Notes under the pieces: generated by a model
Told to the model about the DNA's origin: nothing
Database searches by the model: none
Seen by the model: only the letters and a program-made list of their open reading frames with translations
Program-made: the position numbers and the translations under genes
Shown: piece after piece, positions 23,215 to 33,563 of the stretch
How the letters are laid out: every line of letters starts with the position of its first letter
Numbering within the stretch: position 1 is the stretch's first letter
DNA from: Xylogone sp. PMI_703
Lineage: Eukaryota; Ascomycota; Leotiomycetes
DNA length: 64,000 nucleotides
Assembly: GCA_021399445.1 (NCBI GenBank)
Contig: JAJTUQ010000001.1
Location: 7,564,001 to 7,628,000, forward strand
Direction: 5' to 3'

Positions 23215-26200
23215 TCAAGCCACACAGCCAATCTTGCGAAAGAGTGTATCCATCGCAACCCATTGACGTCCACACTTGTCCAAATATTTCTCTACTATCC
23301 CTTTTAATGTTCCAAATCTTACTCTGTTGTGCTCTGCAAGTGCTTGGACGCGCTCTATTGTATTATTAGTAAGTAGATAGCTCCAAATGGGGTGGTGCAC
23401 GTTACCTCTATCTGTTCCTCTTGCTGCAGATTTCGCCTTTTCAACATCAAACAAAGTGGCAAAGTATAAGAGCTGATTGTACATCATTTTTTCTGTATAC
23501 TCATAATGCATCCTACCAAGACAACCATGACCAAGACCCTTGGGACCCAGGCATCGATGTCCGTACACACTCATCTGTCGTGTCCGGTTGCCACATGCCT
23601 GGTCGTCACACACAAGCCAACCCTCATAGTACTTGCTCGTCTGTTGACGGATCTGATGCTCTAGTTGAGCCATCACCGATAAAGTTGAGAGTTGGCTACC
23701 ACAGCGGCACATTATGCCAGAAGAAGAACACATGTCGAGGCTTCCAATGATGCCCTCAAAACAAAATGTCGCTCTACAAGACCGGCACCTCAGGAATAAT
23801 CGGGCAGCATCTTTGAAACGAATCTCATCATCTATAAGGCTTTCTAAGGGATGAATCTCATGATCGTTGTTACCATTGAAGGAGTTGTTGCTGATCCTGT
23901 ATCTTCGAACATCGAGACCAAGGCAGTCTGCCAGACGTACTGCATCAGTGCCCGAAATATTAGCACACAAACGTTCTACTGGAGGAAATATCTGCTTGTA
24001 CAGATACCACTCAATGTCTGGTTTGAGACCCGAATCTGGCTTCAACACGTCTTGGACGGCATACGCTCGTTTTGCAGCTGAATCAGATGCATTTTTGCTG
24101 TCACCAGTAATGATATACCCGATCACATCGTCTTTGCGGACCGTTTTCCCATTGGCTATTTGGCGTAAGGCAACCTGTACCTGGGGCATACTGTCTGCGT
24201 TTGGATAATCCTTGGGTGCCTTTCCAAGCTTGGTGAAAATAGTGTATTTCTGGATTTTGATTTCGTCTGCCCGCATTTTCCCAGCCACCTCGCTGAGATA
24301 GTTGTGGATTTGTGTTATAACTAGGTCGGCTTCATCCCCAGAAAGAATGTAATTTAGTAATTGAGAGGATATTTCTTTCGAAAGATTGCAATATTCTCTT
24401 CGTTTCATATCGAGTCCCTTGACCTCCATCTTCTCGACAAACTTCCCATCGACGTCGACCATATTGATCGCAGCGTATTTCTTCTTGGCTTGAAGCAGAA
24501 TTCGTTTAAAGACGTTATCAATATCAATTTCCAGAAGTCTATAACGTTCGTTGACGGCTCTTTTGAACTCGTTGCCAACCTTAAGCGCATCTTGAATATT
24601 GTCAACATTAGCGTTAATCATTACAGAATCGGTGTCACCATAGATGACTTGAAGAGAATTGCTTTCAGCTAATGCCTTTGTGCTCCGTAGAATTTCACGC
24701 CCCTTGAAGGTTGTAAGCACAGCTAACGGTCTCGCATAAAATCGTGACTTAGTGTATCCCAAACACCCATACATAGAATTAGCTGTGAGTTTTAATGCCA
24801 GTTGCTTAATATCCCATGTGGTGAGTTGCTCGGCGGATGCATTCTTGTCTTTCATGAGGCTCTTGACCTGTCGACGACGGCTCACTAGTGTCGCAATAAG
24901 TTTCGGCAAGATGCCCATCTCTTGATCGGATGATGGTACTTCTGGCACGGTTTCTTCTTCGCCTTCAGACTAAAGAAAAGTTAGTATGCGCATGCCAGGC
25001 ATTCTCGGATATAGATTTACCATATTTGACCGCTCAACCGTTGTAAAGCAGATATTGAATTCTTGAATGATACTAGGATATAAGGAGTTAAAGTCCATGA
25101 CTAAGACGAACTTATCGTATAATCCTTTTTCGGGTTCAAAGACCAAGCCACCCTTATATTTGTCCTTTTTCTTCGTATCTGCGTCGTTGTCATCAGGAGT
25201 CTCTTCTTCAGCTGTCTGCCTCCCTTTGAAAGTTGCCTTGTCTGGGCAGATGTATTTATTTCGATGAAATTCGTGCAGAAGAATGTATTCATTCCGCTCA
25301 GCTCGTGTGCCAGTCAATGTTCGCGCCCAAGAATTGCCAGCTAAGTTGGTTAACACCTTAGTCAATGGAAGCATTTGGACCTTAAGGGCCAATGCTGCAA
25401 TGAAATATGTGTCCGTTTCGAGGTGATTGATGTAATTCATCAGACCCTTGTTTGTTGTAGCCCAAGACTTGAGTATGTCCTCATTATCGAGCTCTGCCCT
25501 TACATTCGGTTTTGGGAGATAAAGAGAACACATTTCCGTCAAGCTCCAAGATGTACATTTCATCATTGTAGACTTGCCGGCATCATTGGCAAGATCACAC
25601 AAGAGGCGCCCCGACATCAACGAACGCTCCGCAAAGAAGTTACCACCCATTTTACCCATCGAATTCGGCCACTGAGTACGTCTCATCCGACCTATTCGAG
25701 ACCACTGCGGTGTTTTCTTCGCTTGTATTCGGCTTAGAAGTATGCTGAAGTCGACCCCCTCCAATTGATGGCCTATGAGGACGTCGGGATCTACGAGATC
25801 TAGCTGCGCTAAAAAGAAGCTCAAGATTTCCTGCTCCTGTTTGAACAGTTTTATAAGACCCTTGCCATGCTCCTTTACATATTGCTCATTAAATCCAATA
25901 GGAAAATTTGATCCTGTGGGACGAATTGCAGTAAATGTTCGACAGGGTAGCTGTTCAGGAGGCGTTGTATCAGTGAGAGAAATATCTCGATAGATTCGGG
26001 CACTGATGGCAAGAATTTCTTGCTTGTTTTCCTTTACGTTCATAGTCGTCCGTAAGGCAATGCTCATAAGGGTGAGCGGAGGCGCCTCTAAATTGTCGGA
26101 GTCACTAAGTGGGTTGATCAAATTCGGTTTTGAAACTTGGACCTCGAGTTTACAATGGGATGCATTCTTCAGCACCCCAAATTCGCCACCTTCGATTCGA

Positions 26201-27841
26201 AGCCAGCATGGGCCCATAACATTCTTCCACAAGACGAACTGTTCGAAAAGCGGAGTGTTTGACCCAAAGACATGTGAGAATGTCGACCCAGTCAGATTAT
26301 CGGTAGGAATTTGAGGTTCTAAGTCATTAGCTAGAGTTGATACTTACTATAACGGGCACCTACTAGAATAAGGGTAGAAAAGTTTCAAATATTCTGCCTC
26401 CTTCGGTATGTCAGGAAGCTCAAATGCATATTTTCTTGTGCAGGGCTTAATCTTGTGCATTCCGACTTTCATTTTCCCCATCAATTCATCAACCTCTTCA
26501 TAGACATCTTTCATATCGACCTCTTCTGTGGCATCTCTGCCATGCTTCTGACGATATTGTCGTGGCAGAAAGAATAGTTTCCTTAGTATATTATCAATTT
26601 TGACGAAACAGCTCACAAACGTGCCGGTTTTTTTATTCTGGACCTTCCCGAAAAGACACAAGCTACCATTCACCTCAGTATAGTCTGTCCAAAACATGCG
26701 TAGGCTTCCATCTTCTTCGATTGCATCATTATGGTCGATTTTCCCAAAACTCATAGATTCTGTCGACTGGCTACTGTTCACAACGTTTAGACTTGCAGTG
26801 ATGTCGTTCCAGACGGACGCATCCACGTTATTTGCAGCCGCTCGAACCGGTGACGAGCTTGCAGGGGAGGGATATATATCAGATTTCTGGATTTTTGGGG
26901 CCGGCCTTGTACCGGACATGTTTACACTGGCTGTTGCAATCCCATCGGCTTGAGCAACCTCCATTATATCTTCGTCGTCCTCCTCTTCCAATTTGATGGA
27001 TAGTTGAGCTTTCCTCTCAACTGCTTTTGCTACAGGGGAAGATGGCTGAGGTTCACCCATTAACATAGTATCATCATCCATATTGTTCATGAAATCTATA
27101 TCGTCATCAATACTGTCGTTGGCTGGGGGAGAGGCTATGGCCTTGGAATCCGCTAATTTTAACCTCTTTGAGGTATGAGAGCTTGGTAGATCTCTTTCAG
27201 GTGTTGGCGGGCGCACTTTTCTTCTATCCTTGATCCTGGATACCTTAGTAGGTTGCGAGATGGGTCGAGGTATATTCGAATCCACTTCAACAAGAAGATC
27301 AGCCAGAAATTGATTGTCTTCTTCGGTTTTAATAGTCTAACTCAAGTTAGCATATATTTGGATTTATATAAAATATGTGGATATACTTTTGCTTTTGGTT
27401 GGGGGGCAACAGGACCCCTCGTAAAGTAATTACTTATTCCTTTATCCATAGACTCCTTCTTTGCCTTCTCTTCTTCCCGTTTCCTCTTTGCTACAGATCT
27501 ATTTAGTTATACCATTCGGACTTCACCAAAACGGAAGCGGACTTACCAGCCTTCGAAGCTTTTCCTCTTGGCAGAACCTCCTCATCGCTCTCGGTATCAT
27601 ATTCTTGCCTTGTGTCCCATTCTTCACGCCCGTCATCTGCATACCCCTCACCATTGTCGTCGATCACGAAATCATCTTGGTTCAGACGATCACGGACAAC
27701 CTTTTTGTAGCTCTCCTCATCAACTTCCTCATATAGATCGTCTGCTTGGTGAACCTCATAACTGTCCAGGCGTTTCTTGCCTGACTCGCGCAGAGCTCGA
27801 AGTTCGGCAAATTTTGACCTTGCATTGGTTGCCCTGGACAT
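23215..27841 (-). CDS. pol1: DNA polymerase alpha catalytic subunit
   Basis: Family B polymerase of the primase complex; extends RNA primers at origins and on the lagging strand. Exons: 27841-27547, 27490-27387, 27336-26364, 26318-25021, 24969-23406, 23354-23215; 1457 aa, close to yeast Pol1 (1468). An acidic N-terminal regulatory region precedes the inactive exonuclease-like domain. Motif A DFNSLYPSIIQEFNICFTTV is at about residue 866, motif B is KLTANSMYGCLGY, and motif C YGDTDS is at about 1000. C-terminal zinc modules (CRSCRATFCFEG, CGSQL, CDDQACGNRT) bind the B subunit. The last intron (23355-23405, 51 nt) is stop-free and in frame, but its removal restores the conserved TDRERVQALAEHNR join. 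ACGCG boxes lie in the promoter. Confidence 0.96.
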
Positions 27842-28167
27842 ATTGATCGAAGAATTTATTTTGTTCTAAAGAGGCTACCGCAAAGGAAAATTCATTAGGA
27901 GGGGATATCGATGGTATTTTGTTGAAGAATGGCGGAGTGTTACTATAGGAGTTATGGTGGTACGCGAAGTCAATGGGCCAGCAAAACGCGAACGCGAAAT
28001 CGCGGTGGGTAACGCGACACCCATGCTAGAACCCCTGTCACACTTTAATGGAATTTGAGAGGCAGGAGACTAGACTGTAAATAGTTAGTGGTTGACCAAA
28101 TTCGATTATCGATATCGGGTATTTTTCAGAACAAAACTTTCTTGTGATAAGAGCAACATTATTAAAT
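27842..28167. promoter_or_regulatory. divergent promoter pol1 / PPR gene with ACGCG cluster
   Basis: 326 bp between divergent starts. Four ACGCG motifs lie within 55 bp, at 27962-27966, 27986-27990, 27992-27996 and 28012-28016. ACGCG is the core of the MCB box bound by MBF (Mbp1-Swi6), which drives G1/S genes including POL1 in yeasts. Confidence 0.65.
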
Positions 28168-30272
28168 ATGAGCTGCGATGCATGCATCAAACGTTTTTTA
28201 GGGATAATTGTGGGTTCCCCCATCAATTCCCCCACCCTCAGGGCTGCGCGACAGGTTCGCCGGAATTTTCGAAGGCGATATACTGTTCCTACAACAGTAA
28301 TCGCACACGGGTCTGAACGGAGAAATGCTAGCACTGCGCACTATGAATATAAAGAGTCTACAGACTCCACACTGGGACGACCATCAAATGAATTGGAAGA
28401 AGGAAAGCAATGGCTTGAATCAAAGGATATTAGTTCTACTAGTAAACAGGGTCTTGCAACGACCTTGACGGACGGTGCCATTAAGAGAACCCTTAAGTAC
28501 TTGAGAGATCCTCTTAAACTTGCAGATTTTGTGCGAGAGAAGCTTCGAGCGGATCAATTCAATGAAGCCCAGGCGATAGTGCGAGCAGCGAGCAAAGAAA
28601 TTCAGTGCACTGTAAGCTGGAATCATTTGATCGATTATCTGTTGAGTAAGGGAAGAATGAATTCAGCAATCAAGACTTACCATGAAGTAAAGCAGATAGT
28701 TGACCCTAGACCGAGAATGTTACTGACTAAATGTAGATGAAAAAAAGAGCGCAACAGCCCGATTCACACACATATACCATCATTTTCAGAGGATGTGCTG
28801 TTCATCCCAACTCTGCTCAAGCCCTTGCAAAAGCAATGTCGATATATCACTCGATGTTCGCGCAAAATTCAGCGGTCAAGCCAAACACTATACACATGAA
28901 TGCGATGCTGAAGATGTGCGCAAAAGCGCAGGATATGGATGCTCTATTCGGAGTAGCAGCACAAATGCCTGAGATCGGTCTTCGTGCACCAAACAATCTT
29001 TCCTACACCACCATATTCAACGCCCTACGCCTTCATACCATCAATGACCAAAGAAGTGATCTTACTCCATCTCAAAAAGAACTCAATTGCCGAAAGGTTA
29101 TATTAGATTCTCGACGAATGTGGAGCGATATTACTAAATTATGGCATAAGGGAGAAATATGGATCGATGAAGAGCTTGTTTGTGCTATGGGCCGAATTTT
29201 ACTGATGGGTGATAGAAGGGATTGGGATGATATATTTTCTCTTCTAGAGCAAACAATGAACATACCACGACAGTTTCCCCGGCAAGAGCACGCTATGCCA
29301 CCGGGCGTAGAAACTGCAAGCCAGATGCAGAAGAGCTTGAGTGGAGATGTGCTTCCATATCCACCTGAAACAGTAAATGAGCTAGCTGCGGTGCAAGAAG
29401 ATCATTCCTCAATATCAATAGATGAGTTCAGCTCTTCTAACCTCCCAAAGTCTCAATCCAACACTTCAGTCGCATACGCTAAACCCGGGCAAAACACAAT
29501 ATCGCTTGCTATAGATGCCCTGTTAAAATTGAGGTTTAAATCCTACGCCGACCAGTATTGGGATATCTTCATAAACCAATATAAAATCAAATCAGATGCG
29601 GAGAACTTCCATGCATACTTACGGATACTACGTATATCGAGAGCTAGTAGCCAAGCGGTTGAGATACTCGAGAAGATGGATTTGGATGAAATGAAGCCGA
29701 AGACTTTCCGCATCGCTATGTCAACTTGCGAACGAGATAAAAATAATCCCAATGCTTTTGCAAATGCTGGGAAGATACTGGATTTTATGGAACGTGCCCT
29801 GGAGGTACCTGATATCAACACTCTCATTGCGTACTTGCGAGTTGCAATATCAGCTGCAACGAAAGCCGAGAAAAGCACACCACAAGGCCAGCTAGATCTA
29901 ACTAAATACGCTCAAGGAACCCAGATACTGCGTGCTGTGCAACGAGTCAATCCATTTTTCGTTAATCTAAAGTCTTACGCCAGCTTTGGTGACCCGGCAA
30001 AGCTTGGTAGTCGTTTGCCGATTGCTAATGCTGAATTCGTCGATTCTTTCCAGCAATTGATCAGGAAAATTATTAGCTCGATCGATCTCCTCATGAATAA
30101 GGGACTTGTACAACAGAATCTGCACAAGGGATTAGATACAGAGCGTCGCAAACTTACAGCATTTGTGACGAGGTTCAATCATACAAACCGCCAGCTAGGA
30201 ACATTGCCTAAGAAATCTCGGAACTATCTTATTAAGAAAGTACAGCCGGATCTCGTGTTCAAGGGTGAATGA
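28168..30272 (+). CDS. pentatricopeptide repeat protein, probably mitochondrial
   Basis: PPR proteins bind organellar RNA and control its maturation or translation. Exons 28168-28686 and 28737-30272, joined in frame by a GTAAAG...GTAG intron; 684 aa. The N-terminus is Arg-rich and poor in acidic residues (RAARQVRRNFRRRY), fitting a mitochondrial presequence. Helical repeats follow, including YHEMKKRAQQPDSHTYTIIFRGC, NTIHMNAMLKMCAKAQDMDALF and APNNLSYTTIFNALRLH. These are typical PPR pairs with TYT or SYT at the repeat start. A divergent C-terminal helical region ends in a basic RNYLIKKVQPDLVFKGE tail. The exact orthologue was not determined. It shares a promoter region with pol1. Confidence 0.82.
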
Positions 30273-30923
30273 AGAATAAGGGCATGCGGCGGGATTTCTA
30301 CAAGAGCAGTGTATTTGAAACGGAACGGCTAATGTTCTTTAATAAGCTCATCTCATGCGCTCCACCATACCATCTGTATATCATGTCATCCAACCAGTAT
30401 ATTCACAATGAACATGTACTTTGTTATGGTATACTGAAAATCACCTAAGCTCCATTTAACTTCTCTAGGATTGCAAAGATGATTCTGGGCTTAATCCCTG
30501 TACTGTACCCAGTCTACTCACGACAGAGTATAGATATCTCTAATGGGATAAGTGCGGAGGTTTATTTAGATCGATCCTATTAGCTAAATGTTTCAGTAGT
30601 CCTTTGGTGCAGTATGGCACTTGTGTATGGCCATTTTCATGAGGGAAGGCTGAAGGTTGGCGGAATTCTACCAGCGGGCGTGCACAGCCTCGCCTACAAG
30701 GCATGACGGAAGACGCGCGCGTCCGTCTCGCGTAAAGTTGTTAGACCAAGTAAAGCTCTCAAAATTCGGCTTCCAAGTCCAGAACATCATCTTTTGTCTG
30801 CGGATAGTGTCCATCACTTCTTTACCATCTACTTTCGTTTGATCGCAGATTTCGGACCGTCTCTTCGCATACCCCGGCCATTATAGATTGCTAGTATATA
30901 TCGGATCTCACAACTCGATTCTT
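30273..30923. other. intergenic, PPR 3' end and RRM-like gene promoter
   Basis: No gene supported. A GC-rich stretch near 30702-30735 contains a small inverted repeat (GACGGA ... TCCGTC) around an ACGCGCGCG run, upstream of the gene at 30924. Confidence 0.5.
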
Positions 30924-32131
30924 ATGGCTCCCACCAAATCTGCCGTGGAGTTCGAGGCTATCATTAATGCAGGTACGGCAAAGCGCAAAACCTACAATCG
31001 TCCCAATGTATCAATCGCGCCATTAATATCAATATAGATCGACAGCGGCGTAAATATGAGGCTCTTGCTGAAGAAATCTTCAATCGAGGGCGCAGGTCAA
31101 GTGCACCCAGTGCGCTAAAGAGCCGTAAACTGGGTGCAGGGCCATCTCTTGCTAGTAGAGTGGGAATTGCAAAGGTTAATATGCATTGTTTGCAATAGAA
31201 TCTATTCTGGAGTTAACCCGAGCTATAGAAAACAATTTCTGCCTCTCCAAAACCCAGCCCAAAGCCAGCAAAAGCATTTGGAGATGTCAATGCCGAATGG
31301 ACACATGATCTTCATGCTTTAAATAATCCAACACCTTCAGGATCATCGCAGTTACCACCGCGAGCACCGAAAGCTGCTCGGCTGGCGCGTGCTAATCAAC
31401 TTCAACGGGCGCTCAATGGATCTGCTTCATCGCCAGCTCTGAATAGCCAATTCAACGTAGTCGCTCCCCCAGCCTCGTCACCGGGAATTTCTATTCGAGG
31501 TCTGGCTGGTCCGTATGTTGTTATGGCCAAGAACTTTGCCCAGGGAACTACAGCTGCGGACATAGAGAGTGCGGTGACGCCTGTTGGCGGAATAACTCTG
31601 AGCTGTCGAGTCGTTGCTCAGCGGCCTCAGGTTATTGCTGAAATCATTTTTGAATCGAAGGAGGGAGCGGATGCAGTTGTTGAGACTTTTAATAATCAGA
31701 CGGTAAGTCATTTGAAGCCTAAATTGTGCCACCTATTCTGATTATGCAACCGCCCACAGGCTGATGGCCATCTTTTACATGTTTATCACAAAGTCGGGAA
31801 TACTCCATCGGTCTCTCATCTTCCAGGCACCACATCTGCATCACAAACGCATACTTCCAGACCCAGCGTCCCGCTCGGTCCCCGAGGCGATGTTGCCGCA
31901 AATCGCTCAGACTCCTCTCGATCAGACCCTCGTGTTAGACATGGTCGAAAGAATAATGACGGGGGTGAAGTTGTGGATGGCTCGTATGGATTTGACGATA
32001 CCATGGATGTCGATAATGCGCACAGTGATAAAGGAAAGCCCCAAGGGCTTTATAGTGATAGCCTAGTTGGAAAGCGTAATAGTACGCGTGGAGGTGGAAG
32101 CGGTCGATACCGAGGACGTGGACATAGATGA
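30924..32131 (+). CDS. RRM-like RNA-binding protein
   Basis: Four exons: 30924-30972, 31038-31174, 31229-31702, 31760-32131; 343 aa, all phases closing. The N-terminus (KSAVEFEAIINADRQRRKYE) is charged and helical and is followed by a basic SRKLGAGPSLASRVGIAKK segment. A central domain of roughly residues 155-232 has the beta-alpha-beta pattern of an RRM: YVVMAKNFAQGTTAADIESA, then IIFESKEGADAVVETFNNQ, then ADGHLLHVYHK. The C-terminus is polar and ends in an RG-rich tail (STRGGGSGRYRGRGHR), typical of RNA-binding proteins. The layout recalls mRNA-export adaptors of the Aly/Mlo3 kind, but I cannot assign an orthologue. Confidence 0.75.
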
Positions 32132-32455
32132 GATCAAGAAACGGATGGGTGACGATCCTCAAATCACGCTATCATAGGTCGATGGATTTGGCTCTACGAT
32201 ATGTACTACTACATCTAAAATGATGGATATTCCTGTTCAACGATTGGACAGGCTCATGATATAGCCCGCGCCGAATGAACTGGGTGTAAGCTTCTGGGTA
32301 GATCCAGATACTATTTGATAATGACATGGGGACTTCCCTATTTTAATGCAATTCTAGAACATTTTCCTAACACAGTAGACATCGCTTGATAGACGAGTTC
32401 ATCTTTCATTACCTTATCAGAACCAATCCAACTCCAAATGCAACAATACAAGGGT
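32132..32455. other. convergent 3' region
   Basis: Separates the RRM-like gene from the possible small membrane protein gene. No other feature recognised. Confidence 0.4.
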
Positions 32456-32797
32456 TCAGGCCATCCTACAGCCGAGATAATCATAAGACCTATACCCATT
32501 CCTATACTTTCTTTTTCTTCTTCTTCTCTTGCTCAAAGTACACAGCAACACAACAACCGCTGCAAGGAGACCAGCAACTAATAAAAACATGCCCAGATCC
32601 AGCCCAGTCAACGAAGTGCGGTCTCTGGCTCCTCCCGTGGCATACTGCGTACCGATAGACCAATCTTCAGAGCCGTAATCAAAGTTAGAAAATTTGGCGA
32701 AATCGCCATTTGTCCTCCCTGGTCGATGGATAGTTTTCACTTTCGGCGCGACAGCCACTGGATGGTTTGATATCTTCTTGGCTTTTTGAGGCTTCAT
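32456..32797 (-). CDS. possible small single-pass membrane protein, 113 aa
   Basis: I do not recognise this protein. The frame starts with an ATG (32797-32795) and encodes a basic N-terminus (MKPQKAKK), a polar stretch with SNFDYGSEDWSIGTQY, and one clear hydrophobic helix (GMFLLVAGLLAAVVVLLCTL). An Arg/Lys-rich run (SKRRRRKRK) and a short Tyr-rich tail follow. By the positive-inside rule the C-terminus would be cytosolic. It could be a genuine lineage-specific gene or a chance frame; the helix followed by a basic stop-transfer run favours a real protein. An upstream exon cannot be excluded. Confidence 0.42.
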   Translation of the reverse strand: MKPQKAKKISNHPVAVAPKVKTIHRPGRTNGDFAKFSNFDYGSEDWSIGTQYATGGARDRTSLTGLDLGMFLLVAGLLAAVVVLLCTLSKRRRRKRKYRNGYRSYDYLGCRMA

Positions 32798-33563
32798 GAT
32801 GGCATGTACAGCTGGTTCTGTAATGACTTCACTTCATCCTGCCAACGGATGTCAGTAGCATTCTCGCAGTTTGAATTCAGCGACGCCTAACTGCACCGGT
32901 TTACTGCCTGCGACATAACTCTGTAACAATTAGAAGATTAGAAGATTTGAAGTCCAAGATAAGAAAATAACATGTGTAGTGATTCCCCATGCCTGGCTTC
33001 CTCCAGGGCCTAAGTTTGGGTTGCCCACGGTGTTCCCTACCTTAGAACAAGACGGAGCGAGATCAGAAGTTGTTTATATCAACTCGACGTCACACAATCT
33101 TATAAGTGGTACTGGCACCCAATCTCTAGGCTTGAAAAGAATTTTAACTTCCAGTAAAACGTCAGTGCTTCCCTGCATATCCCATGCAATGTTCATAAAT
33201 TACATGTATAGTGCTCACTTGTTTAGCAATATAAAGCCAAAGACCAAATCCCCGGTGGACAATTTATCCACAATCCAGTACAATACATGTCGTTTGCAAT
33301 AATAAAAACCCACGCCCTCCCTCTCTCCGTCCTCGTATGATGAAACAGACTCTAGCCGCCAAGGTTGATAGTAGATAATAAGGTATCTGGTACTATTTTG
33401 CAGAACCCAACCACTTGGCCGCTCGGTCGACGTAATGGTCAAAGCCAACTATGCCGACCTATATTTGAACCCTAAATTGTAATTTAGTAGGGCGCATACG
33501 ACTGCCCCACTTGATCTGATAGAAATCGCACCCCATATACCTAGTCAAAAACGTAATACCAGA
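32798..33563. other. intergenic, yak1 3' end
   Basis: About 0.77 kb with no supportable gene. Holds the 3' region of yak1 and the possible promoter of the small minus-strand ORF. Confidence 0.45.
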
